A DNA stretch of 64,000 bases from Salinicola socius (lineage in GTDB: Bacteria > Pseudomonadota > Gammaproteobacteria > Pseudomonadales > Halomonadaceae), in contig NZ_MSDO01000022.1 of NCBI RefSeq assembly GCF_001937195.1, forward strand, positions 107,120 to 171,119, in the 5' to 3' direction. The translations under genes were made by a program, and so were the position numbers. Shown here in pieces: positions 8,350 through 16,379 of the stretch. The notes under the pieces are model-generated. The model did not search any database. It saw nothing but the letters and a program-made list of their open reading frames with translations, and was not told the DNA's origin. Within the stretch, counting starts at the first letter, position 1. Every line of letters starts with the position of its first letter.

Positions 8350-9314
8350 TGGCCGATTCGATGCCCGATTCGATGACCGGGACGAGCACGCAGCCCCGCG
8401 TTACCATCAACGACGTGGCACCGCGGGACGGTCTTCAGATCGAATCACGGTTCGTGCCGACGGAAGAGAAGATTCGGCTGATCGATGCGCTCTCCCGTAC
8501 CGGCCTTGCCAAGATCGAGGCGACGTCGTTTACCTCGCCCAAGGCGATCCCCAACCTGCGCGACGCCGAAGCGGTGATGCGTGGCATCGAACGCGTGCCG
8601 GGGGTCGATTACGTGGTGCTGGTGCCCAACGAGAAAGGTGCCGAACGCGCGCTTGCTTGCGGCGTCGACGAGATCAATCTGGTGCTGTCGGCCAGCGACA
8701 GCCACGGTCGCGCCAATCTGCGCATGACCGCCGAGCAATCGCTCGAGCGTTTCGCCAATATTCTTCAGATCACCAAGGGACACGACGTGTTCGTCAACGC
8801 GTCGATCTCGACCGCGTTCGGCTGTCCGTTCGAGGGTGACGTCCCGTTCAAGCGGGTACTCTCGATCACCGAGAAGCTGCTGGCAATGGGCGTGCAGGGC
8901 GTCACGCTTTGCGATACCACCGGCATGGCCAACCCGCGCCAGGTTGCCGATCTCTGCCGGGAAACGCTGAGCCGCTGGCCGTGGCTGCCGGTGACGATTC
9001 ATCTGCACAATACGCGCGGCATGGGGCTGGCCAATGCGCTGGTGGCGTGGCAGAACGGCATCACCCGCTTCGACGCCTCGTTGGGCGGCCTGGGTGGCTG
9101 CCCTTTCGCGCCGGGCGCCACCGGCAATGTCTGCACCGAAGATCTGGTTCACATGTTCGAGCAGATGGGGGTGGAGACCGGCGTCGATCTCGAACGACTG
9201 ATCGCGGCGTCCGAGCTGTTGCCGACGATGATCGGCCATGAGGTGCCGGGCCAGGTGGTCAAGGCCGGCACCTCGGATCGCCGCTACCCGTTGCCGGAAG
9301 CGGCGATGGACTAG
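8349..9314 (+). CDS. Hydroxymethylglutaryl-CoA lyase-like enzyme
   Basis: TIM-barrel lyase of the HMG-CoA lyase group, which splits a 3-hydroxy-3-methyl-acyl-CoA by retro-aldol reaction. The motif VAPRDGLQIESRFVPT (about residues 23-38) is the family N-terminal metal/catalytic segment. VFVNASISTAFGCPFEG and LCDTTGMANPRQV follow, and the C-terminal loop GLGGCPFAPGATGNVCTEDL carries the catalytic cysteine, so the enzyme looks active. The 321 aa include a short extra N-terminus made partly by a 12-bp direct duplication (DSMP/DSMT, 8355-8378). It is co-translated with the CoA-transferase. Its real substrate may be HMG-CoA or a related ester such as citramalyl-CoA. Its TAG stop lies inside the left end of the MITE-like element. 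Confidence 0.9.
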   Translation: MADSMPDSMTGTSTQPRVTINDVAPRDGLQIESRFVPTEEKIRLIDALSRTGLAKIEATSFTSPKAIPNLRDAEAVMRGIERVPGVDYVVLVPNEKGAERALACGVDEINLVLSASDSHGRANLRMTAEQSLERFANILQITKGHDVFVNASISTAFGCPFEGDVPFKRVLSITEKLLAMGVQGVTLCDTTGMANPRQVADLCRETLSRWPWLPVTIHLHNTRGMGLANALVAWQNGITRFDASLGGLGGCPFAPGATGNVCTEDLVHMFEQMGVETGVDLERLIAASELLPTMIGHEVPGQVVKAGTSDRRYPLPEAAMD

Positions 9315-9476
9315 TGTGGTGTCTCACAAATACCATCCAATAATATCGGTCCCTGGCGCCGCCATGCGGCGTTGCTCGTCGTTGCCATAGACTCCACTAT
9401 GACGCCTCCTCGCGCCTTGCCTGGCAACGCCATGCATCCGATATTTCTTCGCGTTACTTGCGAGACGCCACACTAG
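9311..9476. mobile_element. MITE-like element 1 with CTAG-flanked inverted repeats
   Basis: CTAGTGTGGTGTCTC (9311-9325) is matched by GAGACGCCACACTAG (9462-9476), terminal inverted repeats with one mismatch in 15. The outermost CTAG on both sides could be a 4-bp target duplication of the kind IS5-group elements make; being palindromic, it could also be part of the repeat. The interior pairs with itself imperfectly along its length and encodes no protein of note. The length of about 158 bp without the CTAGs is typical of a miniature inverted-repeat element moved by a transposase elsewhere. Confidence 0.8.
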
Positions 9477-9479
9477 ACG

Positions 9480-9638
9480 CTGTCTGAAAAGGACTGAGCT
9501 CGACAATACGGCGTCAAAATCGACTCAAGATGCGCATTTACACTCCGTAAACTGGGGTGCCAGCCCGGTCCGTCGTCGCCGATTTTTGCCTTAGCCACGC
9601 GCCCCGGTCTTGCCATCGCTCGCCGATTTTTCAGACAG
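9480..9638. mobile_element. MITE-like element 2
   Basis: A perfect 11-bp inverted repeat, CTGTCTGAAAA (9480-9490) and TTTTCAGACAG (9628-9638), encloses about 137 bp. This interior shows further internal symmetry: CGTCAAAATCGAC near 9512 matches the complement of GTCGCCGATTTTTGCC near 9584. It begins three bases after element 1. No coding capacity is recognised. It is a different family from element 1 by its ends. Confidence 0.75.
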
Positions 9639-9655
9639 AGCTTGGAAGCTGGAAG

Positions 9656-10981
9656 TCACGCCGCGACCGCATCGCGCTCGTGAACCAGGCGGCCGTTGGC
9701 CCAGGTGGCGGCAACCGTTCGGTCGTCGCCCAGCATCATCATCGCGAACAGGCGTTCCGACAGCGTCGTGGTCTGGGACAGGCGGCGTGCCATCAACGGG
9801 GTGGATTCGGGATCGAGAACCACGATGTCTGCCTCATAGCCCGCCTGAAGGCTGCCGATCTTGTCATCCAGATGAAGTGCCCGTGCATTGCCCAACGTGA
9901 GGCGATAGAACCCCTGCCAACCGGTCAAGGCCTGGCCGAGCAGGGCGCCCACCTGATAGGCACCCTGCAGGGTGCCGAGGCCGGACAGCGACGTGCCGCC
10001 GCCCACATCGCTGGCGAGCGATGTCGCAAGACCCACATCACGACAGGCCAGCCGATCCATCAACCCGCTACCCAGAAACAGGTTCGAGGTCGGGCAGAAG
10101 GCGATATTGGCGCCACGCTGGGCAAGCCGACGGCGCTGATCGTCATTCAGATGGATACCGTGGGCGAAGGTGCTGCGTGGCCCGACCAGACCGTGGCGCT
10201 CGTAGACATCGAGATAGTCCCGGCTCTCCGGAAACAGTTCGGCTACCCAGGCGACCTCGCCGCGATTTTCCGACAGATGGGTCTGCAGGTAGAGATCGGG
10301 GGCGCTGCGCAGCACACCACCCACGGCATCGAGCTGCTCGCGGGTAGACGTCGGTGCGAAACGCGGTGTCAGGGTGTAATCGAGACGGTCGCGGCCATGC
10401 CAATCGGCGATCAGGCGTTCGCTGTCGCGTACGCCGCCCAGCGTATCGTCGGTCAGGGCGTCCGGAGCATGACGGTCCATCAGCACCTTGCCGGCGATCA
10501 TGCGTAGGCGGCGGCGCTGGGCGGCACGGAAAAAGCTATCGACCGACACCGGATGCGAAGAGCAGAAGACCTGGGCGGTGGTGGTGCCGACCCGCAGCAT
10601 TTCGTCCAGGAATCGTTCGGCGCCGGCCTCGGCATAAGCGGCATCGGCAAATCGACATTCGGCTGGAAAGGTGTAGTCGTTGAGCCAGTCGAGCAGTTCG
10701 CGACCGTAGGAGGCCATGATGTCGAGCTGGACGTAGTGAACGTGACTGTCAATGAAACCGGGCATCATCAGCTTGTCGCGATAGTCGACGATTTCGATGC
10801 CTTCCGGCAGGCGGCCGGCCAACGCCTCGAACGCATCGACGGCCCGGATGTGCCCGTCAACGATCCAGATCGCGCCATCCTCGAGATAGCGCGTGGTATC
10901 CGGCAGCGGGGTGGCTTCCTCGCCGGGATCGCCGAGGCAGGTAAACAGCGGGCCGCGAAGCAGGCGTTGATTCGTGTTCAT
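9656..10981 (-). CDS. guaD: Guanine deaminase
   Basis: Zinc amidohydrolase converting guanine to xanthine and ammonia in the cytoplasm, which feeds the xanthine dehydrogenase encoded next to it. The metal site motifs are visible: GFIDSHVHYVQ (HxH, near residue 80), QTHLSEN (about 230), FAHGIHL (about 270) and the final ligand in SLASDVGGGTS (about 320). CPTSNLFLGSG is also characteristic of guanine deaminases. The 441 aa are normal length. The ATG at 10981 is preceded by a GA-rich binding site. It is last in the minus-strand order xdhA-xdhB-xdhC-guaD, with a 28-bp gap after xdhC. Confidence 0.95.
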   Translation of the reverse strand: MNTNQRLLRGPLFTCLGDPGEEATPLPDTTRYLEDGAIWIVDGHIRAVDAFEALAGRLPEGIEIVDYRDKLMMPGFIDSHVHYVQLDIMASYGRELLDWLNDYTFPAECRFADAAYAEAGAERFLDEMLRVGTTTAQVFCSSHPVSVDSFFRAAQRRRLRMIAGKVLMDRHAPDALTDDTLGGVRDSERLIADWHGRDRLDYTLTPRFAPTSTREQLDAVGGVLRSAPDLYLQTHLSENRGEVAWVAELFPESRDYLDVYERHGLVGPRSTFAHGIHLNDDQRRRLAQRGANIAFCPTSNLFLGSGLMDRLACRDVGLATSLASDVGGGTSLSGLGTLQGAYQVGALLGQALTGWQGFYRLTLGNARALHLDDKIGSLQAGYEADIVVLDPESTPLMARRLSQTTTLSERLFAMMMLGDDRTVAATWANGRLVHERDAVAA

Positions 10982-11009
10982 GGTCTCTCTCTAACGGGAA
11001 AATTTCTCA

Positions 11010-11960
11010 CTAGGACTTCCTGGCCGGGATTTTGTCGACGGCGTCGTTCTCGATCCGTTCGGAAGGGGTAAAGGCATTACGCAGGGCTTTTGGTGCGACG
11101 CCGCGTTGCGTCGGTCCGGTCATCAGCCTTTGCCGGGCCAGCAGTTCGGCGGCCACGCTGATAGCGATTTCGCGGGGACGTTTGCTGGCGGTCGACCCCA
11201 GGCCGATCGGGCAGTGAACCCTGGCCAGCGTGGCGTCATCGAATCCTGCTGCGATCAGCCGCGAACGAAAGCTGGCCCATTTACTCTTCGAGCCGATCAG
11301 GCCGATGGACGCCAACGCTTCGCCACCCGGATTGTCACGAGATAGCAGCGTCGCGATCAGATCGCGATCCTGGGCGTGGTCGTGGGTCATTACCACCACG
11401 TGACTGCCGGATGGGATCATCGTCACGGCCTGCGCCATGCCCTCCGCACCCGGAAATAACACCATGGGCCGGACGCGAGCGGGGTAGCCGTCGTGGCCGT
11501 CCTGCAGCGGAAACGCGTCGGGGCGGCTGTCGTACCAGTCGATGCGCCACGGTAGCGGCGCCAGTAGCTCGACCAACGCCTGGCCGACGTGGCCGGCACC
11601 GAACAGCGTCAGGTGACTTTCGGCGCCGACGAACACCTCTAGCAGCACGTGCACGAACCCGCCGCAGCACTGACCGGAGCGAGCGCCCAGTGCGAACGCC
11701 TCGAGATAGGTGCCTGCCGCCACGGGCGTCGCCGCCAGATGCCGGCGCGCGGTTTCGATCACCTGCTGTTCGAAATGACCGCCCCCCAGGGTATCGATGA
11801 CCTCCGTCCCCGTGACCACCAGCTTGGCGCCGGGCTCCCGCGGCGTCGAGCCCGCGGCGCCGATTACGCTGGCCAGCGCGTGAGGCGTCGCGCTCTCCTG
11901 CAGTCGATGCAGCGCGGCGTGCCAGCTTTCCAGGCCCTGGACGCTGTCAGCCGAGCTCAT
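11010..11960 (-). CDS. xdhC: Xanthine dehydrogenase accessory protein XdhC
   Basis: Chaperone that binds the molybdenum cofactor, helps its sulfuration and loads it into xanthine dehydrogenase; it is not part of the mature enzyme. The N-terminal XdhC/CoxI segment reads VIGAAGSTPREPGAKLVV and CCGG appears near residue 97. A Rossmann-like domain starts with LFGAGHVGQALVELL near residue 120, followed by VVVMTHDHAQD and SIGLIGSKSKW. Length is 316 aa. Its ATG overlaps the xdhB stop as ATGA, showing coupling. Confidence 0.93.
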   Translation of the reverse strand: MSSADSVQGLESWHAALHRLQESATPHALASVIGAAGSTPREPGAKLVVTGTEVIDTLGGGHFEQQVIETARRHLAATPVAAGTYLEAFALGARSGQCCGGFVHVLLEVFVGAESHLTLFGAGHVGQALVELLAPLPWRIDWYDSRPDAFPLQDGHDGYPARVRPMVLFPGAEGMAQAVTMIPSGSHVVVMTHDHAQDRDLIATLLSRDNPGGEALASIGLIGSKSKWASFRSRLIAAGFDDATLARVHCPIGLGSTASKRPREIAISVAAELLARQRLMTGPTQRGVAPKALRNAFTPSERIENDAVDKIPARKS

Positions 11961-14470
11961 GTCGTTTCCTGTAAATCACGGCTGGCGGCACGTAACGCCT
12001 CGGCCGCCATCAGCATGCGTTCCGGCGTGGCGGGGGTGTCCAGCGCCGGGCTGATGCGATAGGCGGCGAGGCTCGCCAGCGCGTCGCGCAGCGCCGACCA
12101 CACCGAAATACCCAGCATGAACGGCGGTTCGCCCACGGCCTTGGAGCGGTAGATACTGGCCTGGGAGTTGGGGTGGCCTTCGAGCAGTTCGACATTGAAG
12201 ATCGGAGGCAGGTCACCGAAGGTCGGGATCTTGTAGGTGGCGGGTCCATCGGTGATCAGACGGCCGTCGTCGTTCCACTTCAGCTCTTCGCTGGTCAGCC
12301 AGCCCATCCCCTGGATGAAACCACCCTCGACCTGGCCCAGGTCGATCGCCGGATTGAGCGAGTCACCGACGTCATGCAGGATGTCGACGCGTTCGACCCG
12401 GTATTCGCCGCTCAGCGTGTCAAGACGGACCTCGCTGACCGATGCCCCGTAGGCAAAATAGTAGAACGGTCGCCCCTGACCGCTATCGCGATCGTAGTGA
12501 ATCAGCGGCGTGGAATAGAAACCGGTCGCCGACAGCGAGACCCGGCCGAGATAGGCGGCCTGGATCAGTTCTCCCCACGACACCGCGGGCATCGACGCGC
12601 CGTTGTCGGTTATGAGCTTGCCGTTCTCGAGACCCAGCCCTTCGCGGTCGAACTGATAGTGCTCGGCGGCGAAATCGAGCAGGCGCTGGCGGATCTGGCT
12701 GGCGGCATCGCGTGCGGCCATGCCGTTGAGGTCCGCGCCGCTGGACGCGGCCGTTGGCGAAGTGTTGGGTACCTTGTCCGTGCGGGTGGCGCTGATGCGC
12801 ACCGATGCCAGATCGATGCCCAGTTCGCGAGCGACGACCTGACACACCTTGGTGTGCAGGCCCTGACCCATCTCGGTGCCGCCGTGATTGATCATCACGC
12901 TGCCATCGGTGTAGACGTGAAGCAGCGCGCCGGCCTGATTGAGATGCTTGGCGGTGAACGAGATGCCGAACTTGACCGGCGTCAACGCCAGGCCCCGCTT
13001 GATGATCGGGCTGCGATGGTTGAACTCACGAATCGCGTCGCGCCGTTGCCAGTAGTCGCTGCTGCGCTCCAGACGTTCGATGATCTCCACCATCAAGGGA
13101 TGCTGGTCCACGTGCTGCCCATAGTGGGTAGTATCACGCCCGGCACGGTAGAGATTGCGCTTGCGCACGGTCAGCGGGTCTTCGCCAATATGACGGGCGA
13201 TATCGTCCATCGCGCGTTCGACGATCATCATCCCTTGGGGGCCGCCGAAGCCGCGGAAGGCGGTATTCGATGCGGTATGGGTGCGCGCGCGGTGTCCGGT
13301 CACGCGTGCCGCCCCCAGCGAATAGGCGTTGTCGGCGTGAAACATGGCGCGGTCGACCACCGCTTCGGAGAGATCCGGCGAGTGGCCGCAATCGCCGATC
13401 AGGGTGATATCGCCGCCGAGAATCACCCCGTCGTCGTCGAAACCCAGACGGTAATGACTGTGGAACGGGTGGCGCTTGCCGGTGGCACGAGTGTCGTCGG
13501 CGCGCGGCAGGCGCAGGCGGATCGCCCGCCCGGTACGACGTGCCAGCAGCGCCGCCATGCACGCCCAGGGCGCGGCCTGGGTCTCCTTGCCACCAAAGCC
13601 GCCGCCCATGCGGCGATTTTCCACCGTCACCGCATGGAACGGAATATCGAGCACCTCGGCGACCAGCTTCTGGGTCTCGCTGGGGTGCTGGTTGGAGGTG
13701 TAGACGATGACGCCTTCATCCTCGCTGGGCACGACCAGGCAGGCCTGGCCTTCGAGGTAGAAATGTTCCTGACCGCCGACGAACTGCGCGGCCTCGAGCA
13801 CGTGGGGCGTGCCCTCCAGCGCCTGCTGCCAATCGCCGCTGACCTGCACGTGCGTCGGGCGCACGAACTCGCCGGCCTCGGCGGCGGCAACCGGATCGAA
13901 GCGGGGCGGCAGCGGCTCGATCTCGACGACGGCCGCCTTTACGGCGCGGCGCGCTTCGGCATAGCTGGTGGCGGCCACGGCGAACAGGGGTTGCCCGACG
14001 TAGCTCACTTCCTCATCGGCGAACAGGGGGTCACCGGGGAACACCGGGCCGATATCGCGATGTCCGGGAATATGCTGCGCCGCGATCACGTCAACGACGC
14101 CGGGCATCGCCCGGACCGCGTCGAGATCGAGTCGCGTCACCCGCCCATGAGCGATCTGACTTAGACCCACCATCGCATGCAGCGTACCGTGAGGCGCCGG
14201 CAGATCGTCGATGTAGCGCGCCCGCCCGGTGACATGCTTGATGCCGCTTTCGTGGCCCTGGGCATGTCGGGGGGTATTCGACACCGGCCGCGGCGTGACG
14301 GTATCGCGTGCTACCGGCTCGTCGCCTTCGAGGCGACCGATCTCCTGACCCGTATCCGGAGATTCGGATTCGATCCGGGCTTCCAGCGATACCTCGGCAT
14401 CTGTCCGTCCCGCTTCGGTTTCGGACCGGTGGCGAGAGGTTTTGACGAGTCGTTTAGTGAGCGTACGCAT
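11957..14470 (-). CDS. xdhB: Xanthine dehydrogenase, molybdopterin-binding subunit
   Basis: Large catalytic subunit that holds the Mo-pterin cofactor and oxidises hypoxanthine and xanthine to urate. The ATG at 14470 was chosen over an upstream TTG because CAGGAGG lies 9 bases before it. The protein of 837 aa starts with an unusual charged, Arg/Glu-rich extension of about 65 residues before the conserved KHVTGRARYIDDLPAP. Further motifs are RMGGGFGGKETQ, the arginine-bearing AFRGFGGPQGM, NHGGTEMGQGLH and, near the C-terminus, KAVGEPPFMLGISV carrying the catalytic glutamate. The gene overlaps xdhA by 17 bases and xdhC by 4. Confidence 0.96.
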   Translation of the reverse strand: MRTLTKRLVKTSRHRSETEAGRTDAEVSLEARIESESPDTGQEIGRLEGDEPVARDTVTPRPVSNTPRHAQGHESGIKHVTGRARYIDDLPAPHGTLHAMVGLSQIAHGRVTRLDLDAVRAMPGVVDVIAAQHIPGHRDIGPVFPGDPLFADEEVSYVGQPLFAVAATSYAEARRAVKAAVVEIEPLPPRFDPVAAAEAGEFVRPTHVQVSGDWQQALEGTPHVLEAAQFVGGQEHFYLEGQACLVVPSEDEGVIVYTSNQHPSETQKLVAEVLDIPFHAVTVENRRMGGGFGGKETQAAPWACMAALLARRTGRAIRLRLPRADDTRATGKRHPFHSHYRLGFDDDGVILGGDITLIGDCGHSPDLSEAVVDRAMFHADNAYSLGAARVTGHRARTHTASNTAFRGFGGPQGMMIVERAMDDIARHIGEDPLTVRKRNLYRAGRDTTHYGQHVDQHPLMVEIIERLERSSDYWQRRDAIREFNHRSPIIKRGLALTPVKFGISFTAKHLNQAGALLHVYTDGSVMINHGGTEMGQGLHTKVCQVVARELGIDLASVRISATRTDKVPNTSPTAASSGADLNGMAARDAASQIRQRLLDFAAEHYQFDREGLGLENGKLITDNGASMPAVSWGELIQAAYLGRVSLSATGFYSTPLIHYDRDSGQGRPFYYFAYGASVSEVRLDTLSGEYRVERVDILHDVGDSLNPAIDLGQVEGGFIQGMGWLTSEELKWNDDGRLITDGPATYKIPTFGDLPPIFNVELLEGHPNSQASIYRSKAVGEPPFMLGISVWSALRDALASLAAYRISPALDTPATPERMLMAAEALRAASRDLQETT

Positions 14471-15953
14471 CGAGGGCAACCTCCTGCGTCGGCGAATTCG
14501 AGCCGGTGTGGTCCAGCGTCAGGTGCCAGCGCTCGAGCAGATTGACCGCCGCGGCAAGGCGGTAGTCGCTAGAGCCGCGGGTATCACTCATGGGCGTGAC
14601 TGAATCGCGCAGCGCCTGCTTGGCGGCTTCGAACGCTGCGGTGTTCGGGGCGCGACCTTCCAGCGCCGCCTCGACGGTTTTGACGCGACGCGGAATCGCA
14701 GCCATGCCGCCGTAGGCGACGCGAACATCCGAGAGCACACCGTTCTTCAGCTGCCAACGAAACGCCGCCAGTAGCGTCGAGATATCATCCTCGCGCCGTT
14801 TGGAGAGTTTCCATACGCGCTGTTGGAAATCGGCCTCTGGCTTGGGTAGATAGATGGCGGAGATACATTCGCCGGGTGCCAGCGCCGTTTGCTTGTAATC
14901 GAGGAAGAACGATTCCAGCGGGAGAGTCCGCACGCCGTCGGGACCGGCCAGGCGAAGCTTGGCGTCCAGTGTCAGCAGCACTGGCGGGGTATCGCCGATC
15001 GGTGACGCATTGGCGATATTGCCGCCCACGGTGGCGCGGTTGCGAATCTGCGCCGAACCCAGCCGGGTCAGCAGGTGCGCGAATGCCGGGTAGTGCTCGG
15101 CCAGCAGTGGCTCCCACTCCCGATAGGTGAGCGCCGCGCCAATCCACCAGCCTTCGGCGTCTTCCTCGATCTGGCGCAGTTCCCGCACCTGACGCAGATC
15201 GATCAGCATCTCGAACGGCTCGAGCTGCTGGGTAACGTCGAGCCACAGATCCGTGGCGCCGGCCACCAGCGGCGCGTCGGGATGTCGGTGCATGGCGGCG
15301 ATCAGCTCGGCGAGCGTGGTCGGGGTCTGATAGTGGTGCTGATCGGGACGCTGGGCCTGGTCCTCGGCCTTGCAGAACGATGTCGATCCAACGCGACGGA
15401 CCTCGTCCTCCAGCGCGGGGTCATCGGCCCAGGGCGGGCGGGTATCGGCATGCTCGCCCATGCTCAGGGCGGCATCCCGAATGGGGCGGTAGCCGGTACA
15501 GCGGCACAGGTTGCCACTCAGGGTGAGTTCCAGTCCGTGAGCATCCAGCGGCGCGTCTGGCGTCCTGCGCTGTCGTTCGTGCAAGGCGAACAGTGACATC
15601 ACGATACCGGGAGTGCAGAAGCCGCACTGACTGCCATGGCAGGCCACCATCGAAGCCTGGGAGGGGTGCAATGCGTGCCCTCGAGCGATGCCCTCGATGG
15701 TGACGAGATGCGTGCCCTGAAGTTGATGTGCCGGCGTGATGCAGGCGTTGGCGGTGCGATAGGTCAGTGGCTGGCCGGTTTCTGCGTCGTCTTTCGGATC
15801 GGCGATGGCGACAGTACAGGCGCCACAGTCACCGGAGGCGCAGCCCTCCTTGGTGCCACACTTCGCCAGCGGCCCGCGCAGCAGTTCGAGCACGCTCATG
15901 TTGGCTTCGGCGGCCACTCGCTGGCGTTGGCCGTTGAGAAAGAATTCGATCAT
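14454..15953 (-). CDS. xdhA: Xanthine dehydrogenase, FeS/FAD subunit
   Basis: Electron-transfer subunit carrying two [2Fe-2S] clusters and FAD, passing electrons to NAD+. It has a plant-type ferredoxin domain with GCASGDCGACTV near residue 37, a second cluster domain with CGFCTPG and LCRCTGYRPI, and an FAD domain with PLVAGATDLWL and ATVGGNIANASPIGD. Length is 499 aa. The ATG at 15953 has an AGGT binding site, and immediately upstream of that lies a hexanucleotide repeat (15961-15984). It is the first gene of xdhA-xdhB-xdhC-guaD and is divergent from a RutR-like regulator. Confidence 0.96.
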   Translation of the reverse strand: MIEFFLNGQRQRVAAEANMSVLELLRGPLAKCGTKEGCASGDCGACTVAIADPKDDAETGQPLTYRTANACITPAHQLQGTHLVTIEGIARGHALHPSQASMVACHGSQCGFCTPGIVMSLFALHERQRRTPDAPLDAHGLELTLSGNLCRCTGYRPIRDAALSMGEHADTRPPWADDPALEDEVRRVGSTSFCKAEDQAQRPDQHHYQTPTTLAELIAAMHRHPDAPLVAGATDLWLDVTQQLEPFEMLIDLRQVRELRQIEEDAEGWWIGAALTYREWEPLLAEHYPAFAHLLTRLGSAQIRNRATVGGNIANASPIGDTPPVLLTLDAKLRLAGPDGVRTLPLESFFLDYKQTALAPGECISAIYLPKPEADFQQRVWKLSKRREDDISTLLAAFRWQLKNGVLSDVRVAYGGMAAIPRRVKTVEAALEGRAPNTAAFEAAKQALRDSVTPMSDTRGSSDYRLAAAVNLLERWHLTLDHTGSNSPTQEVALDAYAH

Positions 15954-15960
15954 CGGGACC

Positions 15961-15984
15961 TGTCGTTGTCGTTGTCGTTGTCGT
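15961..15984. repeat. Hexanucleotide repeat (4 copies) before xdhA
   Basis: TGTCGT repeated four times without error on the plus strand (ACGACA on the xdhA strand). It ends 8 bases from the xdhA start codon, against the ribosome binding site. Slippage here would change leader length but not reading frame. Confidence 0.95.
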
Positions 15985-16048
15985 GTAGTTCATCGTGCAA
16001 GTCGCCATCCCAGCACTGACGAGTGGATGGGGACCTTATGAAAAAATC

Positions 16049-16064
16049 CTGACCGATTGGTCAG
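16049..16064. promoter_or_regulatory. RutR-like operator between xdhA and the TetR regulator gene
   Basis: CTGACCGATTGGTCAG is a perfect inverted repeat of 6-bp arms around 4 bases. The known RutR site is TTGACCAnnTGGTCAA; the core TGACC-n4-GGTCA is identical. It lies 96 bp upstream of xdhA, and the divergent gene encodes a RutR-like protein. This makes an autoregulated control site for purine catabolism likely. Confidence 0.75.
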
Positions 16065-16379
16065 CTTTTGCTAGCGTCTTCGATTCTGATACGGATGGCA
16101 AGTGCACGTTGGCCGGCGCGCTTTGGCAATGTGGGGGCTGACGATGCTGGCGGCCTGGCGACGCAGTCATGATTCTGACTCAGGGCGCGACAAGACAACC
16201 CTCGGGATTCAGCATAGCATCGGCGTCGAAAGTCTCCGCATCCGCCCGGTTATCGTCAATCACGCAGGGTTCAGCGGCTCGGAAAAGCACGTAGTGCGGT
16301 GGATCGAACGGCATGAGTGTACCGAGGGCCAAGGGGCGGCTTCGGTTCTCAACCAGGTCGATAGGTGCAAGGAGTTTAG
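16065..16379. other. Non-coding leader region of the RutR-like gene
   Basis: About 315 bp with no convincing gene. A plus-strand frame crossing this region overlaps the regulator gene out of frame and has no family character. The end carries the clear ribosome binding site AAGGAG at 16369-16374. Confidence 0.5.

Noticed and set aside
12173..14164. Very long open frame (663 codons) on the plus strand opposite xdhB
   Set aside because: It is the complement of a well-identified gene in GC-rich DNA. Its product is low in family character, and codon use explains the openness.
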